The translations under genes were made by a program, and so were the position numbers. A stretch of DNA of 64,000 bases, taken from Membranipora membranacea. Its lineage: Eukaryota; Bryozoa; Gymnolaemata; Cheilostomatida; Membraniporidae. Position 1 is the first letter of the stretch, and each line of letters starts with the position of its first letter. The stretch spans positions 5,582,001-5,646,000 of the forward strand of contig OU612068.1 of NCBI GenBank assembly GCA_914767715.1, in the 5' to 3' direction. Below are positions 1 to 11,500 of the stretch, one piece after another. The notes beneath the pieces were generated by a model. The model did not search any database. It worked only from the letters and a program-made list of their open reading frames with translations, and had not been told where the DNA came from.

Positions 1-523
1 AACTTACATTATTTCCGTGACACACCACCTAGAAATGTGAAAATTAGTGTGTTTTTTATCAATATCTTGAATCTTTGTTTTACTGACCTGTCATCGACAG
101 CAAGGTATCAATTCAGAGTATACTTATTAATGACGAATCAGGGGTGTATTCGTAATAAGGAGGGGGGACCTGGCCCTACCACCATTTTCCAGCAGGTCAA
201 TTTAAAAAAACCTCTAAAATTTATATAGCGTTATGAATATAAATTGACACTATTAATTCATGGGAACAGAGTGGTCCCTTGTCTCATTGGTTGGATTATG
301 AAGGGATTGTACTTGTTCAGCTGTATTATTTGGCCATTTTCTCTTGAAGGAGTGCTCTACAGCGCCCCTCCTACCCCATCTCACAATGCCCTATCACTTC
401 ATAATCTGAGGATACAGTCCTTGATGATGTGCTACCAATTTTTGCTCTCACAAGTCAAATTATTCTGTTTCAAGCGGCTATGACTATTTCGCGTCATATA
501 AGAACAAGAATCATTTTTCTTAC

Positions 524-584
524 CTGGAGGCTCGAGCAGGCATAGTATGCCCACAAGGAGCAGTGCAGTGCTATGACCCTTCAT
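524..584 (-). CDS. Signal-peptide exon of a divergent gene A paralogue (partial)
   Basis: The RC of 524-584 is a 61-base first exon: ATG at 584-582, then a hydrophobic leader (MKGHSTALLLVGILCLLEPP), ending in phase 1 at a GTAAG donor (523-519). It encodes exactly the same leader as exon 1 of gene A. In gene A exon 2 lies about 600 bases downstream, so exon 2 of this copy would fall just left of base 1. This is probably the first exon of a second family member transcribed leftward. It could instead be a stranded duplicate with no gene behind it, which the window cannot settle. Confidence 0.7.
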
Positions 585-630
585 GGTTGAGACACACACC
601 ACTTTAAGGTATGTGCTACCAAATCTAGCC

Positions 631-638
631 CTTTTATA
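631..638 (-). promoter_or_regulatory. TATA box of the divergent paralogue
   Basis: TATAAAAG reads on the - strand, 46 bases upstream of the ATG at 584. It occupies the equivalent position to the TATA box of gene A at 3407-3414. Conservation in both arms argues that both promoters are functional. Confidence 0.6.
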
Positions 639-3406
639 TCACATCAAAACCTTCATAGAATAGTTTGCTACCTCCATATTAAAGCACATCCAACATTAAT
701 GTGACCATTTTAATTCATAGAGGCCATTAAGAAAAGCAGTTGCAGTAAACTGTAACATTACTTAGTTTACTTCAATGTTACAAAGACCATTCACAACATG
801 TGCTGCAATTGGCTGTAATTTCATACTCGATAATACTGAGAAGAAATGGACATCTACATGCCAAGCTGTAACAGTTAGTTTAATATTTAGTCTTCTGCAT
901 TCTCAGCCATACATTTAGAAAATCAGTGCATTTCAGAGAAGAATGCACTGAATTCCAAAATATATTTTTTATAGCCTCTATCAGGTCTTTACGGCGGTGT
1001 CAAACTGCAACAGCAGGATTTTATTGCAGAGTTGACAGTTGTTTGCATTCTGATGGTGGAGTTATAGTGAGTGATTAAGAAAATTGATTGTATATGACAG
1101 GGTAATAGCTTGATTATTTCGTTAAACTGCATAACATTACCAACTGCCGCTTGCAAACTTGTTTTGTTTGGCTACAACTATGATAATGTCAATGATCCAC
1201 AACTAGTTCTGCAAGAGGGGTCTGTCGGGCTGGGGTAAGAGTTATGTCGGCTCAGACTAAGCTCTGCTCAACCAGATCTTGTTGTGTCATAGATTTACGC
1301 AATAACTAAGTAGAACAACAAAATGATGCTATTTTTGTGCGCATTATCTACTCTAGAGTATATAATAACTCTATGGTTGTATGACAGGGTCATCTTGATT
1401 GAAAGTTTTTGGTTTTGTTCCCTTTTTTGATTTCTTGGAAGGCTGATTTTTTAAAACATTCTCATCGAAGGAAAATTATGCCAATAAAGTTAAGAAAAAT
1501 GGCCTGAATATTTTGTGAAACTGCATAAAACTACCAACTCTGCTTTCAAAATTGTTTTTTTGTACTCACGGCAACCCTGGATCAGATCTCGGATCAGCCA
1601 GCCGAGATTGCTTTACCGCATTTAATCAAAATCAGGTCATTTTTTTATCGTAACACTTCCAAACAAAACTCTGAGTCACACGTGAGTGTTTTCTACATTC
1701 CTTCAGCTTTGATGGGCCGGTGAAAGTTATCTTCAATTAAATATCTTAATTTCGGATTTGAATTGAGCTTGCTAGGATAGCTAGGGTTAATTCACATGAA
1801 TTTCTATGGTCTGACTTTACTTGTGAATGTGTTAAGAGCATCAACACTGATTTTGGCAGCCTTTCTTTCTACTTTTAACTTTCTACTTTCTAACTATAAA
1901 CTATGAAAGACTGTTAACTACGGCCATTAGTCTATTCAAATGTCATTCTTCCAAACATTATTTTTCGCAAATAACATGATAACTTTTTCTGTCAATCTAA
2001 ATTCATTTACTTTTTTCATTTAAGTGCTTATATTGTAAACCATTCGTTTAGAATGAAAAATTATGCCAATAAAGTAGTAAACAAAATAAAAAGTAAAAAG
2101 AATTCAAATTAGTTTAGGAATTCCAACTATAATGTAGGTAACTACATATACTCAGGACCAATTTGAAAATTGCTGTGGGCAACAAAATTCCAACGATGTA
2201 CTATCTTAGGGTAAATTAAAATCGTAACAATTCAGGTCTTGCCTATCACATATCGGATTGGATTTGTGGTTGAATCTGAGGTCAAATATCCAGAATTCAA
2301 TTCCAACCTTATGGGGCTGTTCAATCCTTACATCTTTTTAGAAGCCAGTTGGAAAAAAAATCCATTAATTAGGCCAGCAGTAATATCACTTTTAACTAGC
2401 AGCAACTACAAAGCTGATTTGAACAGAACTACATCTGAAACAGCCCATCATATAGCCCAACCAAAACCCCAAATCCTACACACCCAAACCCATTGCCACT
2501 TGAATTCCAAGATCTGGGAATTGTATGATAACCTTCCGTTGAAGACCATATAATCAAGAATTGTTGTCAGGTAGCTGGTATTGAACAGATAGAATAAACT
2601 CACATAAGTGAGAGATAGGACACTCCTGATATGACTGGCCAAAATTAATTAGCACTGTTATTGCAAGTTAAGATGTGATTATAATTGAATTTTAGGATAA
2701 TACAGACTAAAATAACTTTATTTGCCCTAAAAATTTACTTCTACAAATTCAACTAATCTCAGTGATTAAGGCAACAATGCATGCACCAGACATGAACCAC
2801 CAGATTGTGTTGTGTCATCGATTTTTGGAATAGTTGAGTGGGAAAACAATTTCGCTGTCCAGTGTCCAGTAAATGATAACTCTGTGTTTATAACTGATAT
2901 GTATACAACTGATATGCTTGCCATGGGTGCATTATAGGCATGCGAAGGATTGTCACCTCAGCAATAAAATCTTGCTGTTGTAGTTTGACATGGAAGCAAA
3001 GACCTTTTGCAGGCTCAATGAATTGTCTTTGCAAGTACATTGCATTCTTCACGACGCAATAACAGTATAGTATGTTCCTAATTGATCACAGAGAATGCCA
3101 AAGACTATTATTTCTGCAAATAAAATCTAACTGTTACAGTTTGACACGAGATGAATACCCTCAGCCCGTTTTAAATATCAAGTCTAGCCGAGAACAAAGC
3201 GTTGGGCAGCGCATGTTTTTAATGGCCACACAAAGAATGCTTGCTATCTTTGTAACATTGAATTGGACTAATAACTGTAACACATTTGAGACACTGGAGT
3301 CGTGTGCAGCTGTTTTCCTTATGGCCTCTATGAATCAAAATTGTCACATTAATGTTGGGTGTGCTTTATTATAGAAGTAACAAACTCTTCATGTCTTTTC
3401 ACTTGG
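639..3406. other. Shared intergenic region between divergent promoters
   Basis: About 2.8 kb lies between the two mirrored TATA boxes. The outer parts belong to the inverted arms. The middle (about 1040-2950) is AT-rich and has no convincing exon; the short open frames near 2239-2642 have no splice context and no recognisable protein. It is the natural place for shared regulatory sites of both gene copies. Bases 1350-1374 resemble one end of the short palindromic insert found at 32001-32042. Confidence 0.5.
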
Positions 3407-4020
3407 TATAAAAGAGCCTGCCTTGGTAGCACATACCTTAAAGTGGTGTGTGTCTCAACCATGAAGGGTCATAGCACTGCACTGCTCCTTGTGGGCATAC
3501 TATGCCTGCTCGAGCCTCCAGGTAAGAAAAATGATTCTTCTTCTTAGATGATGTGAAATAGTCATAGCCGCTTGAAACAACATAATTTGGCGATCAACAT
3601 TAGGTAACACATAATTGTGACATAAAGTGCTGTATCCGTGGGTTATAAGGTGACAGGGCCATGTAGGATGGGGTAGGAGGGTTGCTGCAGAAATTGGCCG
3701 AATACCACAGCTGAACAAATATAGTCCCTTCATAATCCCAAAAAATAACACCATGGCCCCTCTGTTCCCATAATTAATGCTGACAATGTATATTCATATT
3801 TATGTAGTTTTTAAAATTCACCTGCTGCAAAGTAATATTATGAAAAGACCCCTGAGACATCATTAATAAGTATTCTCTGAATTAATACCTCGATGTCGAA
3901 GACAGGTCAGTTAAACCAAGACAGAATATTTTATCATATACATTTTGTCAAGATATTGATAAAAAACAAGCTAATTTTCAAGTTTTTGGTTGGTGTGTCA
4001 CAGATGTTATTTCGGTTAGA
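2950..4020 (+). repeat. Right arm of the inverted duplication
   Basis: This arm contains the upstream region, TATA box, exon 1 and most of intron 1 of gene A. It pairs with the RC of 1-1040. Similarity is strongest across the promoter and exon 1. It fades about 100 bases before exon 2 (4123), near where the left arm meets the window edge. Confidence 0.88.
3407..3414 (+). promoter_or_regulatory. TATA box of gene A
   Basis: TATAAAAG lies 46 bases upstream of the ATG at 3461. Normal TATA spacing would put the transcription start near 3437 and give a 5' UTR of only about 25 bases. The site is conserved in the inverted copy. Confidence 0.65.
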
Positions 4021-7000
4021 ATTTTCAGGCTATTTGGATTAGTTGTAGCCCACCTACAGTATGGGACTCATTTAATGATGATTTTATATGCTGGCTGATG
4101 ATCATGACTTGTTCTTTTCAAGCTTGGGCTGGAACAAGTAGGAGTGTGAGTAGAATGAGCAGAGTGCCTGCACAGGCGGTAACCCCGCCGATTCAACCAG
4201 AAATAGATCCGATTCAACAGGGGCCAGAACCGGAACTGGGGCCAGAAGTACATCCTTTTGGGATTCGAATAGAAGGTAAAATGACTTGAAGGTAAAAAGA
4301 TAATTGAGGTAATGATCCTTTCTTTGTCAAGACAAACCAACTGTGGAAAACATGCATGCATTCACAAAGCCGTGTTACCAGATAGAGTTGTGAATGTTAT
4401 TGATACAATAGTGATTAGTTATTTTACATCTTTGTAGGACCGCCGTCTGCACGTAAAAATGATGCCAAATCTACCGTCACATGTCCAGGTATTTCCTTTC
4501 AATCAAGGTTTGAATTACATCACCAACTCAACTCGCAATTTGGTTTTAACAGGCTCCTTTATTTATTTCTGATTTTCAAAATTTTGTTTGGTGAATAAGA
4601 ATCCAGAGGCACAATATCTGAAAGTAGTATAAAAGGATCCTCTGTGGAGTTTGTACAATCATATTTACAACTTTTCTCAACAGTTTAGGAGGTAGCTCAG
4701 TTGGTTAGAGAGCGCCTACTCTCTAATGCGCAAGCGTTGGTGGTCTCGGGTTCGAATCCCGCTGCAGTCTCCTGAGTACTGGGCTCAATTGACGCCCCAG
4801 GTGTGCTCCGACCGCATGCTCAGCTCTGGGCATGAGCTGATCTCTGCAAAATTGAGTCTCGGAATTCCGAAGCCATCCGATTGGCTACCTGCTCTGGTGA
4901 CATACACCCAAAAGCGTGCGGATTTGTTATTAATAGTTATCCTCTCCTGTGATTATTAGCTGATTTTGATTGACAGTTTATGCAGGGGATATCCCATTTC
5001 TCCTTTCCAAAGTTGCAATCAGAACCCAAACTAAACTCATTGTTCTTGCACATGCGCAAATTCAAGTCACGCATGATGCATACTTAGCCTTACAACACCT
5101 GCTTTGTGGTAATGATAGCCTAGTTTATCAGTGATCTACATGCCCAGTCAGATCACGAGAGTCAGTATGCTCCGACCTGCCTGAAAACTGAGAGCGAATT
5201 GGCGCCGAATATGGCGGCCACGCCCTTAAAGCACCTTTAATTCTCAGTCTCTGGACAGACAGACAGACTTGCAATTTTGAACAAAATAAAAACTAGTATT
5301 ATTTGCTGTTTTAAGAAGTTTTTGCAACATTGTTGTGGTCATTATCTGATTTACTATTTCAGAAAACACCTACGCAGTTAAATGTTTCTGTAAGGACAGG
5401 TCAAACTGTGACGGTGCTGCGTGGGAGTCTGCAACTACCTGCACGGTATACAACGCAGGAGAAGCCATCGTCCCCTCCATAGTAAGTGCAGCAGTGACCT
5501 TGACATTGCTATCAGAGATATTTGAGGTCATGTTTTTTCTGTATGGATCATGTCCCAAGTAACTTATTACACCGCAAGCGCTTTGTTTCGGTTGAGATTA
5601 GAATACAATATCTGGAGCGGACAAAATGCAGAGAAAAACACCAGTCATTGTGAAGCATAAGTAATTTCTAGTATCTATATCTGTAGGCAGTTGCGGTATG
5701 TTCATCAGTTGAGAATTTTGCTGCTGTACGAGTCACAATAGGTCAACCGATGAAAGAGGCAACCAGTCTGTTCTGCTCCAGAGGGTAAGCTCAAGGCTAT
5801 TTTTTAAAACTGATGCTATTTTAAACCAAAATAAAATGGGAGCGTGGATAAGACTTTTGAGGTAGTCCTTAAACTTGACCTAAAGTTACCCACCAGTACA
5901 CCTGCTTCGATAGGTTTTAGTCATCCTTGTCCTTAGCCTGTCTTGAGAAGCTAACAACCGAACAAAGCTTGTCAAGACAGGCTACCTTGACCTTTGCCAT
6001 AGAAAAAAAATTGATGATAGTATTTTTATTTCTGAGTTATAACTTAGGATTAAAGTTAACCTCGGCCTAAGGTCAACAAGTATTTATTTGCATTTACCAG
6101 ATTTGTGATGACAAGTTGTGCTATCAATGATCCATATAGTAATAAGCGACAAGTGGGGTTTGTCAATGATTTTCGAAGCTGTGTGTGGACAAAACTTAGC
6201 GGCGCTCAGAAACCAAACCCTCTCATGAGTATACTCTGTGTCAAACCACATGGACCTCTTTTCTTGGGGCCGCCAAAAGGTGAGTTAAGGATTGAGATTA
6301 TTACATATCGGCAAAAATGGATTTTAATGCTTTACAGCCAATCTACCTGATTTGATGTATCAAGTGTATATTTTCTATAACGTCAGAAAATGCGGTAACA
6401 ATTTGTTTGTTTATTGCAGATAGACCTGGACCTCCTTTCTTGGGAGAGCAATGTGAGTTGACAGTTTATTATACCTTTAAAATCCCAAATGATGTATTAC
6501 GCAGCAGCCTTAGTTAATAATTATTATGTAACAACTTCAAAGTTTGTAAACTAGAAAATGCATGTTTGTTTTTGTTTGTTTCAGGTAAAAGTCCTCCAGG
6601 AATCTTATTAACAGGTAAGATAAACGTCTGTGAAACAAACATAAGACATTGATTGAGACAATGTTACTTTTTTATCTGTACTAGATAGGGTTGTGAATCT
6701 TCAGAGAACATTTGTTGGGCTAAGCCACAAGTGTGCTAACTTGTGACCATTGAGCTGCAAGTTCGATTCCCGACGATTACAGACATTATTTCATCTGGTG
6801 CTAGGTGGCATACCCTTCATTCTCGCCAGGTCAACATGGAATGAGACCAAAAACATCGGAGGTCCACCCCAACATACTGTTAAAGAAGCCAATCAGCCTC
6901 TTTGGTATACAAATAAGCCGGATTTCAGTGGGACATGGATAAAGGGAGGGGCTTGGGAAACAGAACATGTACTCTAGAGGAGACAACTCATATTGCATTG

Positions 7001-8504
7001 GGAACTTAGACTAATAATAGACTTAGAAACCCTAGGCAGTATTCTGAGCTTTCAATTTGTTCAGTTATGAATATCGCAGTGATTACCAATTTACATCTTT
7101 GTAGGAACGCCGTCTGAACGTGCGAATGATGCCCCATCCACTGTCACCTGTCCAGGTATTTCCATTTACAACAAATTGCCAGCGTTCAATTTGCTTTTTC
7201 CTAATAACAAATATCTTCATTTTATTATTAAACACTCAAAAAGAACTGGTTTGGCTCAATATGTCGTTGTCAGTTTCTGTGAGACGTTCAGAAAAAATAA
7301 CCTTTGACGATGGGGTGTTATCAAGCAAGAAATCCAACTTAATTGTCGGAATTTAAATTTTGAATTTTTTAACTGGTATATATATATATAGGTGGCAAAT
7401 TAAATCAATTTCAATCAATATCAAATCATACAGCTGCAACCAGATATAGATCTCAGAAAACCGAATCTACTTCTTCAATGTATTTCAAGCTGGGGACATT
7501 ATTTTGTCAGCTGATAATTTCATTCACCTTTTTTAGCAAACACCTTTGCAGTTAAATGTTTCTGTAAGGACAAGTCAAACTGTGATGGAGCTAAGTGGAT
7601 ATCTCCATCCACCTGCACTGTACGAAACGCAGCAGACGCAAAAGTCCCCTCTGTAGTAAGCACATATTTGCTTGGTGTTCCATTCATAGACCTGTGTACT
7701 GAAATTCATACCATGACCTTTAACAATCAATTGAATACATTTCCTGTATGAGATTATTGTGTCAGCATAGTTAATATTACATTCAATATTGGATGTTAGT
7801 ACACAGTTTCAATCCGTGAAGTAATAGATAACTCAGAAGATTACTGGTTGAGTGATCAAGTGAGCCTGATTTTTTCTGTCCAATCACTGATATGTGTAAA
7901 ATATTGATGAACTTGCTTGTCCAGAAGGGTGCAATAGAGACTAACCAAAACTCGTGATTTCCAAAGAAAATGAAAAATGCCTATTACCCTTGTGGATAGC
8001 AAAGTCACATACAGATCTAGGATAGTGGCCCTTGCATTTTCCCAGACTTTCATTTATAGATAGATAAGAGAGATTGTATAAATATATTAACAAATGAGAA
8101 AGAAGTAATAAACAATTCATCTTTCATTATGTAGCTGTATCCATCACATGTGTTTGTAGGCCGTAGCTAAGTGTACAACAAAGCACAGAAGTGGAGATGT
8201 TAAAATTGTAGGCGGTATAGGAATACCAGCCGGACAACGCATCTTCTGTCCTCCAGGGTAAGTGTCAGTAATTTTTGGAGAGAATTCAGTTTGATAATAT
8301 GACATTGTATTATTTGGATCAACATGTCAGACAACCATGTATCAATTGGATCAATTATGTGCATTTTGACTTATGCAACATCAGGTATACTAGGACAGGG
8401 TGTCAAACTCTGAATGTGATATATGGTGTATTAAAGTGATCAGAGTCAACATGTACATCAAAATGTGGTCAAAAATTACTCATTGTAGACTCCGGTGGCG
8501 CTTG

Positions 8505-8543
<39 letters not shown>

Positions 8544-11500
8544 CTCAGACAAGTTCAAACTCAAATAACTATCATGAATGTAGATGCAGATAAAGATGTT
8601 GTATGTAACTTCAGAATACTTGGATACTGACCACTCTGATTCAAATGACAATACATTTAATTAATATTTTACTTTAGAAATTTCTTTGATGACACTTCTA
8701 AATGGTTTCTTACAACGGAGAAAAGTTGTTATGATCATCGCCTGAGCTAACTAATGAGTGAGAACTTTTGCATTTGATATTTGCTTACTTTACACATTCT
8801 CAAATCTGTAAGATTGAATGAAATATCAACTGTGGCAACTTTTTTCCTTTGCTTGCTCAGATTCGGGATGGGCGGATGCGCTATAAACGATCCGTTTTCT
8901 CAGCACCGAGAAACAAAGGTTATCAATGATGGATTTAGCTGTTACTGGATGAATTTAAGCTTCTTTGTGAGAAAAAATCCCACTTTGACAGGGCTCTGTG
9001 TCAAGCCCCTCCTACGCTTTGGCAAACTCTTTCAGCAAGGAAGACGAGGTGTAGGCCCACCATTTCCACGAAGACTACAACTCTTTGGACCTGGTGAGTT
9101 AAGAGAGTTTCGTTTATTTCAACTAAAAGAAAACGAATGAGTTACTATGTAAAAGCAAACTTCCTACCTTATTGTATCAAGTAAAAATGTTTTTAACTCA
9201 AATAAATGCAGTTATTGTTTAGTTGTTTCAGGACCATTTCCTCAAAGACCTCCTTTCTTTGGGCCACCTCTAGGTGAGTTAATAGTTAGTTTATTTCACC
9301 TCAAAGAAGACTAATGAGTTACTATGTAAAAGCTTCCTGTATCTAGTAAAAAGTTGTTAAACTCAAATAAATGCAGTTACAATGTATATTATGTTTAATT
9401 GTTTCAGGACAACCTCGTTTCAGAAAGTTTCCACGAAGATCTCCCTTCTTCGGGCCACCTCTAGGTGAGTTGACAGTTAAGTTTATTTCACCTCAAATAA
9501 GACTAATGAGTTACTATGTAAAAGCAAACTTCCTCTCTGACTGTATCGAGTAAAAAGTTGTTAAACTCAAATAAATGCAGTTACAATGTATATTATGTTT
9601 AATTGTTTCAGGACCGCCTCGTTTCAGACTGTTTCCACGAAGACCTCCCTTCTTCGGGCCACTTGAGTTGACAGTTTAATCTATTTCACCTCAAAAAAGA
9701 CTTAGGAGTTACTATATAGAAGCAAACTTCCTAACTTACTGTTTCAAGTAAAAAAATTAACTCAAAACTCAAATAAATGCAGTTATATGGTTGTTTGTTT
9801 CAGGAAAACCTCGTTTCAGACCCTTTCCTCCAAGACCTCCCTTCTTTGGGCCACCGCTGGGTGAGTTGAGATGAGATTCAATCCATTCAATTTGAAAGAA
9901 AATATTCAACTCAATAAGCAGCAGTTTACTTCAATATGAAGCAGTTTACTTACTGTAGCAAATAAAAAGTCTTTGAACTGTATTCAGTTACATATGTTTG
10001 TACGTTTCAGGACCACCTCGCTTCCGACCATTTCCACCAGGAAAACCTTGCTTTGGGCGGCCACAGGGTGAGTTGGTCTAGTTTATAATACCTAAAAAAA
10101 AAAAACTAGGTTACTGTGCAGCAGCAAATTTATTCACTGAAAGTATTGAGTATATAGTTTGAAATTTCCAAAAATTGCAGTTATTATGTTTATTTGTTTC
10201 AGGACCAGGTCTCTTCCGACCATTCCCACTCAGACCACCTTTCTTTGTGTCACCACAGAGGCAGGGTGAGTTGACAATTTAGTTTAAATAATCTACAAAA
10301 GAACCGAGTTACTATGTAGCAGCAATCTTCTTAACTGAACGTATCAAGTATTTAAGTATTTTAAAATTAAAAAAAATGCATTTATTATGTTTACTTGTTT
10401 CAGGACCACCTCTTTTCCGACCTTTCCCATTTCCACCTCCACCAGGTGAGTTGACAGTTAAGTTGAGCTCACCTCATATTATTATGCATATTATGCAGCA
10501 GGCAATTTCCTAATTATGTTTAATTTGATTTAATTTGAATAATTTAATTTAATTTAATTTATTTAAATTCATTTTATTTTATTTTATTTTTATTTAATTT
10601 AATTTCTTTGTTCTAGGACCATCTTTGATTCATCTATTCCTACATAGACTTCCTTTCATTGGTCGCCCACAAACAAGGTGTGTTGACAATTTAGTTTATA
10701 ACACCTTATAACAATAAAGTGTAACCATGCAAGACCCAAATTCCTAACTTCCTATCAAATATTTAGAATGTCAACTCCGACATAATTATTGTATGTCTGT
10801 ATCAGGGCCACCTCAGCCACCTCCATTTCAACCTAAACCACCTTTCTTTTGGCCGCTACTTGGTGAGGTGTCAGCATAGTTTATTACACCTCAAAACAAA
10901 TATTTCTTTACTATGCAGCAACAAACTTTCAAAAGTTTTCAAAGTTAATGTTAATGTGTGTATCTGTTTTTCAACTTCAATAAAAAAGGTACTATTTTAG
11001 GATCTTCTTTTCTCAACTTTGAATGAAAATAAGTTGAAACTGGATCACAGGCTGTTTATGAGCCTTGACTTGGGGGGTTGTCTTAACCAGATGCTGCTAA
11101 ATATCTGCTTCATTGAAATCAAGTTGAGCATCTACAATAACTTGGCCCAGCAGATTGTCATTAATTGTGGAGAAATATTTCATTATCACAGGATGCAAAA
11201 AACTTTTCATCTCTTTATTTAAACCCAGCTTATTGAATGGCTGAGCTTCAGCTTGGTTTGAGCCACGAATGCGGGGCCAAAACTGTCATTGAAACCACCC
11301 AGAGTACTCTAAAGTAGAATGCTAGATGGATAGCATAGATTGATCTGATAGCCTCAGTCTCATCGGTTGTAAACTGGATTAATGCAGTAAGTGTGTGTTG
11401 GTTTGTTTCAGGGCCACCTGACTTCCTTCGTCTTCAGCCTAGACCTTTCTTCAGGCCACCATCACGTGAGTTGACATTTTGGTTAATTACTCCTAAAAAC

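Larger units (their letters stand above)
1..1040 (-). repeat. Left arm of a large inverted duplication
   Basis: Read on the - strand, this stretch matches about 2950-4020. The match runs from the upstream region through the TATA box, the first exon of gene A and most of its first intron. Around exon 1 the two arms agree over roughly 110 bases with no difference that I can see. Further out they diverge by substitutions and small indels. The outer ends near 1040 and 2950 are approximate. The arm runs into the left window edge, so the duplication may continue. Confidence 0.88.
4438..6279 (+). other. Gene A module 1 (four exons, ten Cys)
   Basis: The exons are A 4438-4488 (51 nt), B 5363-5481 (119 nt), C 5687-5784 (98 nt) and D 6101-6279 (179 nt), with phases 1-1, 1-0, 0-2 and 2-1. 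The cysteines run: one in A (VTCP), four in B (KCFCKDRSNCDG then TCTVYNA), two in C (VCSS and FCSRG) and three in D (SCAINDP, RSCVW and LCVKP). Exon D carries the family signature CAINDP-x-S, then VNDF-x-SCVW, then a Pro-rich tail (GPLFLGPPK). All four modules share this layout, so this is a true repeated domain and not chance similarity. Confidence 0.85.

Noticed and set aside
2239-2642. Overlapping open frames in the intergenic region of the inverted duplication
   Set aside because: No splice context, no domain, and AT-rich composition; chance frames.
4687-4770. Possible functional tRNA gene
   Set aside because: The acceptor stem does not pair beyond about four bases, and the head continues into a SINE body shared with three other copies.
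5931-5983. Small hairpin AGCCTGTCTTGA / TCAAGACAGGCT considered as a regulatory RNA
   Set aside because: The arms are only 12 bases with a long loop, in an intron with no other support.
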